Positions 1-6,160 are shown, numbered from the stretch's first letter. The stretch: DNA of 8,774 nt from Myxococcales bacterium (GCA_020430865.1 JAGQIY010001259.1:1-8774); one strand, 5' to 3'. A program made the numbers and translations. Notes: generated by a model not told the origin, from the sequence alone.

Positions 1-2
1 AC

Positions 3-47
3 TCGGTGCTTGAGCGTTCGAAGGACGTTGTTATGGGGAGAGGGTGA
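3..47 (+). CDS. Possible C-terminal tail of an upstream gene (partial)
   Basis: The frame ending in the TGA at 45-47 is open back to the window edge and reads SVLERSKDVVMGRG before the stop. Its stop would overlap the GTG start of the next gene as GTGA, the same 4-bp arrangement used by the FHA/kinase pair later in this window. That makes a translationally coupled upstream gene plausible. Only about 14 codons are visible, no domain can be recognised, and one other frame is also open here, so this may be chance. Confidence 0.3.
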   Translation, partial: SVLERSKDVVMGRG

Positions 48-814
48 CCGCGTCGTCCTCCCCCCAGGTGAACTGCAAGGTGTGTGGCTCCCCCCACCCT
101 CTCCATGCAGGGGAGTGCAGACAATGTGGTGCGGTGTATGACGAGGCGAGTCGATGTCCCCACTGCCGAGCGCTGGCAGGCACTGAACTTCGCAGCGGGC
201 GCCACGTATGCAGGATCTGCGGGGGCCCACGGATCCCCGCCACGGACCGCAGGGTACAGCGCCGCGGCGGAGAGAAGCAGGCCCTGGTCGAAGCCCGAGC
301 CACGAGAGCTCGAGCCAGGCGTCGAGCCGCGCTCGCGGTGCTGGCTGCACTCTTCACGCTGCTGTCGGCGCTGGTCGCCGTCACGCTAGGGTGGCTCGAG
401 CTCCCCCTCGTGACGGTGAGCTGGCTCGCCTCCGGATTGTGGCTCGCTACCATGTTGGTCGCGTGGAACCGCGCCCGAGCTGCTCGCTCCGCGGCGCAAG
501 AGGCCGAGGAGCGAGCCTGGGTCGACGTCACCGAGGACGCGGTCGCTAGTTTCCCCGAGGTAACTGAGCGAGACGTTGGTGAGCTGCTCGGGGTCGCCCC
601 TGATCGCGCCGAGGCGCTGCTGACTCGACTCGTCAGGCAAGATCGCGTGGATAGCGAGATCGATGACGACGCGCGCATCGTGTTCCGACGCCCGCGCTCG
701 CGGTTGGATGGCCCTTCCCTGAGGCTGCGAGTCGACGAGCTCAGCGAAGAGCTCGAGGACGACGCGAGCGAAACCGCTGACGAGCAGGAAACTCGCGGAC
801 GCTCGCGGGTGTGA
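44..814 (+). CDS. Zinc-ribbon, two-TM membrane protein with winged-helix-like C-terminal domain
   Basis: A 256-aa protein of unknown function. The N-terminus carries eight cysteines in four CxxC pairs (C11/C14, C25/C28, C38/C41, C56/C59), as in two tandem zinc ribbons. A basic Arg/Ala-rich stretch (residues 84-94) leads into two hydrophobic segments, about 95-117 and 121-141, that should form a membrane hairpin with both ends in the cytoplasm. Residues 160-216 look like a small winged helix: helical segments around ERDVGELLGV and RAEALLTRLV, then DSEIDDDARIVFRR as the wing. The tail is acidic. The GTG start follows a purine-rich GGGGAG at 35-40, with short spacing. The fold assignments are by eye. 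It could be a membrane-tethered regulator or a zinc-binding membrane scaffold; the winged helix may mediate protein contacts instead of DNA binding. A 427-bp gap separates it from the next gene, so no operon is implied downstream. Confidence 0.8.
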   Translation: MTASSSPQVNCKVCGSPHPLHAGECRQCGAVYDEASRCPHCRALAGTELRSGRHVCRICGGPRIPATDRRVQRRGGEKQALVEARATRARARRRAALAVLAALFTLLSALVAVTLGWLELPLVTVSWLASGLWLATMLVAWNRARAARSAAQEAEERAWVDVTEDAVASFPEVTERDVGELLGVAPDRAEALLTRLVRQDRVDSEIDDDARIVFRRPRSRLDGPSLRLRVDELSEELEDDASETADEQETRGRSRV

Positions 815-844
815 ACCGTCGCTCTCTGTGTAAGCGCCTACCCG

Positions 845-864
845 GTGCGAAACTCAATTCGCAC
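845..864 (+). terminator. Small hairpin downstream of the zinc-ribbon gene, possible terminator
   Basis: GTGCGAA, a 6-nt loop, then TTCGCAC form a perfect 7-bp stem starting 31 nt after the stop codon at 812-814. Its position suits a terminator, but no T-run follows, so it is not a classical intrinsic terminator. It may protect the 3' end of the mRNA, or be chance. Confidence 0.25.
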
Positions 865-1005
865 TCTACGAAAGCTGCCCCCACGTAACGCTGCGACCCT
901 CACCAGGCTGGTGCGTTGCCCCGAGGTATGGCGCCAGCAGCGGCGACTTTCTCGGCAATTCGGGGCGTTTTGCGCAGAACGACCCGCGGTGAGGCAGCGC
1001 ACGGC

Positions 1006-1024
1006 GGGACGGGCGTGCCGTCCC
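1006..1024. repeat. GC-rich 7-bp inverted repeat
   Basis: GGGACGG, a 5-nt loop (GCGTG), then CCGTCCC. It is the most stable small stem visible in the gap before the PAP2-type gene. No T-run follows. A role as an RNA hairpin or protein site is possible but unproven. Confidence 0.4.
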
Positions 1025-1115
1025 ACTCGTGGCTGGAGCGTCCCGGCAACCCGGGGTGCTGGGATTCGCTTGGCTTGCTGCGCTCGGCACGACCCTCGCA
1101 TAACCTCCTGGGTGT

Positions 1116-1140
1116 GCGCGAGTCTGGCGCGAGTCCAGAC
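1116..1140. repeat. Direct repeat one helical turn apart, overlapping an inverted repeat
   Basis: GCGCGAGTC occurs at 1116-1124 and again at 1127-1135, an 11-bp period. The second copy overlaps a perfect 6-bp inverted repeat, GTCTGG (1122-1127) and CCAGAC (1135-1140). Two identical half-sites on the same DNA face about 100 bp before a start codon are typical of a regulator binding site. The identity of any regulator is unknown, and a 9-bp repeat can arise by chance in GC-rich DNA. Confidence 0.4.
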
Positions 1141-1241
1141 CATGACGTACAGGAGTCGCACGGGAAACACTGGCCCCAAACCTCAGGGCGCCCAGTCCAC
1201 GCGCAGGCGCCGAACACCGGGACACGAACGAAATCGAATCG

Positions 1242-2267
1242 ATGGCCGTCAATCACGACATAGTGGCTCCTGCCAGCAGCGGCTCTATCACGGATGGCCT
1301 GCGCCGGTTCTTCCGTGAGTTCGCCGTTCAGGACTGGCTGGTCGTGGTGTTCCTGAGCACGTTGCTCGGGGCAGTGCTCCTCGCCCCACCAAGCGCGGCT
1401 CGCAGCAAGAGCCTGTCCGATGTGCTGGAGTTGATCCTGGTGTTCGGGGTCACGCTGACGCTGATTCGCAGCTCGGTGCTCAAGCATGGCTTCGCCGCGC
1501 CGCTGGTGTATCGGCTCGGCATGTTCGGTCCCGTGCAGCTGAGCTACTTCATCCTCGCAGGACTGCTCCCGGTGGTGAATCCGGGCAACCTGGACGAACA
1601 GCTCTACCAGCTCGATCTGCGTTTCCTCGGGGTAGAACCCGCGGTGCTGCTCGACAAGGTGGTGAGTCCAACGACGAGCGAGTGGTTCGCGTTCTTCTAC
1701 TTCAGCTACTTCTTCCTGCTGGCGCTCCACGTCTTGCCGATGCTCTTCTTCGTACGTCGGCGGCGCCTGATGAGCGAGTTCACGCTCGGGATGATCGTCC
1801 TGGTGTGCGTGGTCCACGTCACCTACATGTTCGTGCCTGGGTTCGGCCCCATCCGCCACCTGGCGTTCGAGCACCCGCTGCCCTCGGGTATGTGGCACGA
1901 CATCGTGATCAACACGGTCAACTCTGGCGGCGCGCAGAAAGACATCTTTCCTTCGCTACACACCGCGGGGCCGACCTTCTGCGCGCTGTTCTCGTTTCGC
2001 CACCGCGACAAGCTCCCGTTCAAGTACACCTGGCCCATCGTCACCTTCTTCGCCCTGAACATCATCGTCGCGACCATGTTCATGCGCTGGCACTGGGCGA
2101 TCGACGTCGTGGTGGGACTCTCCCTGGCGTACACGCTGAGTGTGCTGGTTCCGCGCATCAGCGCCTGGGAACTCCGACGTCGCGAGGCCAAGGGCCTGAT
2201 GGACATCTGGCCGCGCTTCGCTCGGGCCGACGCGCGTCAGACCTCGCTGAGTAGCAGCGCGCGCTGA
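1242..2267 (+). CDS. AUR1/PAP2-type integral membrane phosphatase or phosphotransferase
   Basis: A 341-aa polytopic protein with about seven hydrophobic segments (roughly 31-49, 60-78, 95-112, 147-170, 179-198, 264-281, 286-303). It carries the PAP2 active-site signatures: FPSLHTAG (catalytic H240) and RWHWAIDVVVG (R282, nucleophile H284, D288). The first PAP2 motif is not the classical KxxxxxxRP; GFGPIRH at 201-207 stands in that place, as in the AUR1/inositolphosphotransferase-like branch (PAP2_3). Family members hydrolyse or transfer lipid-linked phosphate groups at the outer membrane leaflet side, for example phosphatidate, undecaprenyl pyrophosphate or, in the AUR1 branch, inositol phosphate onto ceramide. 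Substrate cannot be set from sequence. The ATG at 1242 is the first start after the in-frame TGA at 1143; no strong ribosome site precedes it. The Arg-rich, Ser-rich C-terminus is probably cytoplasmic. The gene converges on the lipoprotein gene with 10 bp between stops. Confidence 0.88.
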   Translation: MAVNHDIVAPASSGSITDGLRRFFREFAVQDWLVVVFLSTLLGAVLLAPPSAARSKSLSDVLELILVFGVTLTLIRSSVLKHGFAAPLVYRLGMFGPVQLSYFILAGLLPVVNPGNLDEQLYQLDLRFLGVEPAVLLDKVVSPTTSEWFAFFYFSYFFLLALHVLPMLFFVRRRRLMSEFTLGMIVLVCVVHVTYMFVPGFGPIRHLAFEHPLPSGMWHDIVINTVNSGGAQKDIFPSLHTAGPTFCALFSFRHRDKLPFKYTWPIVTFFALNIIVATMFMRWHWAIDVVVGLSLAYTLSVLVPRISAWELRRREAKGLMDIWPRFARADARQTSLSSSAR

Positions 2268-2277
2268 CTCGCCGGAC

Positions 2278-2982
2278 TCAGCAATCGCTGCAGGTCGAGC
2301 AGCTCTGACAGGGGTTCCACTGACAGGACGAGTTGCAGTATTGCCACTTGTCTACCCCGCAGCAGCGGTACTCCATCCCGCTCTTCCAATCACACTGGTT
2401 GCCCGCCTTGAGCTGGCAGTTGCCCCAGGTGCAGTCGCTCTGGCAGACCTGTTCGGAGCAAGCATCGCACCCGCCGGCTCGCGTCGTGCCAGGAGCGCAG
2501 CCCCCTTCACCACTGCAGCTACCGAAGGCCTGCCAGCGGCAGTCGCTTCCGCAAGTACGCACCTCCGTTCCGCAGTTCCCACAGGCTTGGCTGTCCTGGG
2601 CATCGGGCTCGCACTCACCCTGCTCCTCGCACTGAGGCACTTGCCAGGTGCCCGCATCACCGCATCGGCGACGGAGTACGCCGCACGACGCGCAAGGGAT
2701 GGGAGGGTTCGGGATGACTTCCACGTCGCCAGGACTGCAGCTCGCGCTGCTGCCCCCCATCGCGCTGCCGGCGTGGCCAGCGCCTCCACCTTCACCCGAG
2801 CTGCTCCCCCCCTGACCACCGAAGGATTCCGCTCCAGTGCCTCCGTCCCCAGCCACACCGGCCGTGGACACTGCGCCACTGCCACCGATGCCGCCAGGCC
2901 CAGCGATGGTGTCGCCGCCACCCGCAGAGCACGCGACGACACAGCCCACGAGTGCCACGGCCAGGAGGGGTCTCTTGAGCAC
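2278..2982 (-). CDS. Cysteine-rich lipoprotein with Gly/Ser-rich linker
   Basis: A 234-aa predicted envelope lipoprotein. The N-terminus (MLKRPLLAVALVGCVVAC) is a lipoprotein signal with a VVAC lipobox at C18; LVGC at C14 is an alternative. Residues 19-81 are a Gly/Ser/Ala low-complexity spacer common in Polyangia surface lipoproteins. The rest holds 26 cysteines, an even number. Two units share spacing: C97/C100/C107 with C118/C124, and C134/C137/C144 with C156/C162. A looser third unit starts at C172. Trp residues sit at matching places (W113, W150, W186). The pattern suggests small disulfide-knotted repeats outside the cytoplasm; binding partner unknown. The GTG start is forced, because an in-frame stop lies four codons upstream. 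It is the last gene of the minus-strand operon, 23 bp behind the kinase, which links it to that signalling pair. Bacterial annotations of such repeats are often wrong, and I assign no enzyme activity. Confidence 0.85.
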   Translation of the reverse strand: MLKRPLLAVALVGCVVACSAGGGDTIAGPGGIGGSGAVSTAGVAGDGGTGAESFGGQGGSSSGEGGGAGHAGSAMGGSSASCSPGDVEVIPNPPIPCASCGVLRRRCGDAGTWQVPQCEEQGECEPDAQDSQACGNCGTEVRTCGSDCRWQAFGSCSGEGGCAPGTTRAGGCDACSEQVCQSDCTWGNCQLKAGNQCDWKSGMEYRCCGVDKWQYCNSSCQWNPCQSCSTCSDC

Positions 2983-3005
2983 CGGATCACACTAGCACGG
3001 ATGCT

Positions 3006-4931
3006 CTACTTGAAGCAGTGACGCTTCGGCACGCGGACGCCGTGAGAGTCGAGGATCCACGGCGGGTTGCAGCTATCAACGACCGCCGGTCGGCTAGCGT
3101 GACCGCGCGAGGTGGCAGCCGGATGAACCGCCTTGGGCTTCGCGCTGGGCTCGCTCGGGAGGTCACCGAGCTCGACGACCTCCGTAGACGAGCTGGCGCT
3201 TCCCCGAGGCGTAGGTGGCAACTGGTCCAGTGTGAGCGGCTGCTCCGCCTCCCCCGACGGCGCCGGAGCGCTCGTCGCTGGCTCAGCCCCTGGTCCATCG
3301 TCTCTCTCTTCACCCCCCAGCGCCCAGAGCAGCCCACCTCCCAGCAAGAACACCAGCGCCGCGACAGCGACACCAACGCGCACGGGAGCACGCAGAGCGC
3401 CAGATGCTGGCGCCACACTGAGACGCTCCATGGATGGCGCCGCCTGTGAGGTGAGACTCGGCCGCTCGGCGCCTTCGTTGCCGTGCGGTAGTAACCCGTG
3501 CGACGATGGAGCGTGCACCGATGATCCACGACCCGTCGCAGCGGGTGACAGCACGTCGGTCGCGGCTGTGACCACGTTCGTACCGAGGCCGGTAGCGGAC
3601 GTCACCGCGGTGGGACCGACACCGATCGCCGCAGACGCGCCGCTGGGCTGACGAGCAGCCGCGGCGCCTCCCGACACCGCCGCCAGATCCGGGGCCTGGA
3701 CTCGAGTCAGCGCCTGGGGACTCAGACGTTCGGCGGCGTAGTCCAGGGTGCCGGCCCCGCGACTCGACTGCTCGGGCTGGTTCAACAGCACGCCCACGGC
3801 GGCGCTATCGGGATGCCAGGTGTCAGCCTCGATGTCGTATGCCTCGATCTGTGCGACTCGAGCGGCGCGTCGCGCGAGCGCCGACCCAGCGACGTCCTGC
3901 AGCCAGCGTTGTATCTCCCGGGGGGGGACCACGCCCATGACCTGTTCCAGGGCCTCGGCCATTCGGCGCGCGCTCTGGAAGCGATCCGAGGCGTCCAGCG
4001 CCAGGCCCTGCATGACCACCGCATCGAGCTCCGCTGGTACATCCGGACGGAAATGAGACGGAGGATCCAGAGCGCCTTGAGCGACCAGCTTGACCAGGTC
4101 GTTGGGGTGGTCCGCGCGAAACAGCGGCCGCAAGGTGAGCAGCTCCCACAGCACGACGCTCGCTGCGTAGACGTCCGCGCGGCGATCCACGATTTGCTTG
4201 AACAGCTGCTCTCGAGGCATGTACTCGAGCTTGCCTTTGAGCTGCCCGGTGGCGGTGACCTGGACGCGGTCGTGCGCCATGGCGATGCCGAAATCGACCA
4301 CGCGCGCGAGACCATCTTCGCCGACCAGGATGTTCTGCGGCGAGACGTCGCGATGCACCAGCCCCAGCTCTCCGCCGCTATCGTTGAGCGTCTCGTGCGC
4401 GCCGTGGAGGCCCTCGAGCGCCCCCACCAGGATCCCGGCTGCGACCTGTACGGGCACTTGCCTGTTGCGCTGGCGCAGGCGGTGGATCAGCCGCGAGATG
4501 GATTCGCTCGGAACGTAGTCCATCACGAGCAACAGCTCCCCCGGAGCGCTGACCACGTCGGTTACCGAGACCACGTTTGGGTGGCGAACCCTCCCGGCGA
4601 GTCGTGCCTCATCCACGAACATGCTGACGAACCGTGCCTCCCGCGCCAGGTGCGGATGCAGCCGCTTGATCGCTACGGCGCGGGAGAACCCGACTGGACC
4701 GATCAGGCGCCCGACGTGCACCTGAGCCATGCCGCCAGAGGCGAAGCTGTCGAAGAGCAGGTAGCGACCGACGCGAATCGGGTCCTGGAGTGTTCTGGCG
4801 TGGGGCGCGATGCTGGCGTGGAACCCCGAGTCGGGCTCGCCCGCAGCCGCACCGGCACCCGATGGCGTCGCCTGGGGGGGAGGGAGCACGCTCGCGCGAT
4901 CCTTGGAAATGGGACTCCCCTGCCCGCTCAC
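3006..4931 (-). CDS. Transmembrane Hanks-type Ser/Thr protein kinase
   Basis: A 641-aa kinase. The catalytic domain spans about residues 54-335: glycine loop SGGMAQV (65-71), VAIK lysine K89, helix-C glutamate E108, HRDVSPQN loop (D195, N200), DFG at 213-215, subdomain IX D253 and subdomain XI R317. All residues for phosphotransfer are present and it is an RD kinase, so activation-loop phosphorylation is likely (T226 and T228 are candidates). The usual SPE of YMSPEQ reads PRE here (YMPREQ, 237-242), an odd change, although E241 is kept. Residues 385-515 are Ala/Ser/Thr-rich linker, followed by one TM helix (about 517-538) and a Pro-rich outer segment ending in a 20-residue tail with two cysteines (C621, C639) around NPPWILD, which resembles tails I associate with myxobacterial kinases. 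The GTG start overlaps the FHA gene stop as GTGA and has a strong ribosome site. Cotranscription with an FHA protein suggests a kinase-reader pair. Confidence 0.95.
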   Translation of the reverse strand: MSGQGSPISKDRASVLPPPQATPSGAGAAAGEPDSGFHASIAPHARTLQDPIRVGRYLLFDSFASGGMAQVHVGRLIGPVGFSRAVAIKRLHPHLAREARFVSMFVDEARLAGRVRHPNVVSVTDVVSAPGELLLVMDYVPSESISRLIHRLRQRNRQVPVQVAAGILVGALEGLHGAHETLNDSGGELGLVHRDVSPQNILVGEDGLARVVDFGIAMAHDRVQVTATGQLKGKLEYMPREQLFKQIVDRRADVYAASVVLWELLTLRPLFRADHPNDLVKLVAQGALDPPSHFRPDVPAELDAVVMQGLALDASDRFQSARRMAEALEQVMGVVPPREIQRWLQDVAGSALARRAARVAQIEAYDIEADTWHPDSAAVGVLLNQPEQSSRGAGTLDYAAERLSPQALTRVQAPDLAAVSGGAAAARQPSGASAAIGVGPTAVTSATGLGTNVVTAATDVLSPAATGRGSSVHAPSSHGLLPHGNEGAERPSLTSQAAPSMERLSVAPASGALRAPVRVGVAVAALVFLLGGGLLWALGGEERDDGPGAEPATSAPAPSGEAEQPLTLDQLPPTPRGSASSSTEVVELGDLPSEPSAKPKAVHPAATSRGHASRPAVVDSCNPPWILDSHGVRVPKRHCFK

Positions 4932-6010
4932 TCGTGCCCTCCAGGCTCGGCCTTGAGCAGGTGACGAGGAGCGACAGCACCCTCACGCTCCGCGACCGCG
5001 CGCGCGACGGCATCGCGGACCGTACGCAGCAGCTGGCCAACGTTGCCGGGCCAGCTCTCGAAGTAACAGGCCTCGACGAACTCGACCTGGATCCCAATCA
5101 ATCCCCGCGGAATCACGGACGAGACCAGCAGCGGGATATCCGGGCGACGTTGTTCCAGGCCGGGCAGGGCCACCCGGAGCGCCCCACCGAGCGCTGCTTG
5201 CTGCAGCAGCGAGCTGCCGCCTGCGACTCCGAACAGCAGCCGTGTTCCGAATGTGTTCGCCTCCAGCACGAGCCGATCGAGCTGACTCGAGGAGAGTTTG
5301 TCGGAACGAGTCACGTAGAGTGCCCCCTCGCCAGCACTGCGCAGGGCCCCGCGCACACGCTGATTTCCGAATAGCTCCACCTCGAGCAATCTGGGAGGGA
5401 TCCGGCTGGGATCGAACTCGGCCCAGGTCCGCATCTGACGCCCCGCCAACGCCCTGGCAAAGGCGCGCTTGCCGCTGCCAGGCCCCCCCAAGACGACGAC
5501 GTGGAGCGCCGAGCCAGCGCTACTGTTCAGCGCGTCTCTTACCTCACGGAAGCAGGCGCCACCCAGCAGACCGTCGGCCGAATGCTGCTCCTCTAGCTCT
5601 TCCAGCACTCCACACGTGAACAGACTGCGTCCGACCCGCAGCAGGGCTCCCGGCCTGAGAACGCACTCCTCCACGCGCTCCTGGTCCAGCCAGATCCCGT
5701 TGCGGCTCCGCCGATCCTGCACTCGAAGACCGTCAGCTGCTGGCGAGACGATGGCGTGAGCACCGGAGACGTGTGGGTCGTCCAGCTCGATCCGGTGATC
5801 ACCCCCTCCACCCGGCGCGCCCCGCCGACCGATGATCGCTGGTGACGGGACGGCCTCGACGAGGTGCCGTGAACGCCGCGGCGCGTGCTCCTCGAACAAG
5901 CCCTGGAGCACCCACTGTTTGGTGGGCGCCGGGCGCACCAGGCGACCCCCACGGGACATCCCCGAGGACTCGTCGACCTCACGCACCAAGCTCGTCGTCA
6001 AGGCTGACAT
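4928..6010 (-). CDS. FHA-domain protein with degenerate sigma54-activator-type AAA+ domain
   Basis: A 360-aa protein. Residues about 58-135 form an FHA phospho-threonine-binding domain: GR at 61-62, DPHVSGAHA with S82 and H85, and SRNG with N104 and G105. Residues about 145-335 align by eye with the AAA+ domain of bacterial enhancer-binding proteins: Walker A GGPGSGKR (K181), LEVELFG (209-215), RRPDIPLL (288-295) and WPGNV (320-324). Key parts are lost. The segment between ELFG and the Walker B strand is short and has no GAFTGA loop; Walker B reads GALYVTR where LFLDE is expected; the sensor II arginine of WPGNVREL is G325. No helix-turn-helix follows; the protein ends about 10 residues after helix AVAPRHLLKA. 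It therefore should not activate sigma54 promoters and is better seen as a nucleotide-binding or scaffold pseudo-ATPase. It is first in the operon with the kinase. The start may be M1 or M18; neither has a good ribosome site. Confidence 0.88.
   Translation of the reverse strand: MSALTTSLVREVDESSGMSRGGRLVRPAPTKQWVLQGLFEEHAPRRSRHLVEAVPSPAIIGRRGAPGGGGDHRIELDDPHVSGAHAIVSPAADGLRVQDRRSRNGIWLDQERVEECVLRPGALLRVGRSLFTCGVLEELEEQHSADGLLGGACFREVRDALNSSAGSALHVVVLGGPGSGKRAFARALAGRQMRTWAEFDPSRIPPRLLEVELFGNQRVRGALRSAGEGALYVTRSDKLSSSQLDRLVLEANTFGTRLLFGVAGGSSLLQQAALGGALRVALPGLEQRRPDIPLLVSSVIPRGLIGIQVEFVEACYFESWPGNVGQLLRTVRDAVARAVAEREGAVAPRHLLKAEPGGHE
4937..4942 (-). promoter_or_regulatory. Ribosome binding site for the kinase gene
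   Basis: On the minus strand GGAGGG lies 5 nt before the GTG start of the kinase, inside the last codons of the FHA gene. This near-perfect Shine-Dalgarno fixes the GTG at 4931 as the start and supports coupled translation of the two genes. It is the clearest ribosome site in the window. Confidence 0.7.
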
Positions 6011-6058
6011 ACTACTGTCTGGCGTTCATCGGCGGCAACACGCCTTGCCAGCGATTAT

Positions 6059-6075
6059 CCACGCTGAAAGCGTGG
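6059..6075. repeat. 7-bp hairpin in the FHA-operon leader
   Basis: CCACGCT, triloop GAA, then AGCGTGG. The perfect stem starts 49 bp upstream of the FHA start and would lie in the 5' leader of that transcript. No T-run adjoins it. It may be an mRNA structure or an operator. Confidence 0.4.
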
Positions 6076-6090
6076 TCAATCACTCGCCTG

Positions 6091-6103
6091 GGTGTGACAC
6101 ACC
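6091..6103. repeat. GGTGTG-A-CACACC palindrome, possible operator
   Basis: A perfect 6-bp inverted repeat around a single central A, about 81 bp upstream of the FHA start codon. With no loop it suits a dimeric regulator and not an RNA hairpin. Function is inferred from form and position only. Confidence 0.4.
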
Positions 6104-6142
6104 GCTCGCAGTATCGCAGACCAGGCAAGGTGGCGCCCGCCG

Positions 6143-6160
6143 ATGCGAACCCGGTCGCAT
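6143..6160. repeat. 6-bp inverted repeat ATGCGA/TCGCAT
   Basis: ATGCGA, a 6-nt spacer, then TCGCAT. It is the third inverted repeat on the FHA side of the divergent region. A repeat this short is easily fortuitous. Confidence 0.3.

Larger units (their letters stand above)
815..1241. other. Intergenic region with several inverted repeats, no convincing gene
   Basis: This 427-bp gap lies between two plus-strand genes. The frames open through it (for example 845-1318 plus and the upstream end of 900-1898 minus) lack domain motifs and are Arg/Pro/His-rich, as non-coding high-GC DNA usually reads. The region holds four small inverted repeats (845-864, 901-913, 1006-1024, 1122-1140) and a 9-bp direct repeat near its 3' end. 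A weak sigma70-like pair (TTGCTG and CATAAC, about 18 bp apart, around 1075-1104) is the best promoter I can find and is not convincing. The long leader before the PAP2-type gene could hold that gene's promoter, an attenuator or a small RNA. Confidence 0.5.

Noticed and set aside
900..1898. Long minus-strand reading frame antisense to the PAP2-type gene
   Set aside because: It is His/Gln/Glu-rich with no domain, as expected from the reverse frame of a Leu/Val-rich membrane protein, and the plus strand carries clear PAP2 motifs.
2341..3021. Plus-strand frame across the first Cys-rich lipoprotein
   Set aside because: Ala/Thr/Pro-rich shadow; the minus strand has signal peptide, lipobox and regular cysteine repeats.
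3813..4964. 383-codon plus-strand reading frame across the kinase
   Set aside because: The minus strand here encodes every kinase signature motif; the plus frame has no recognisable domain.
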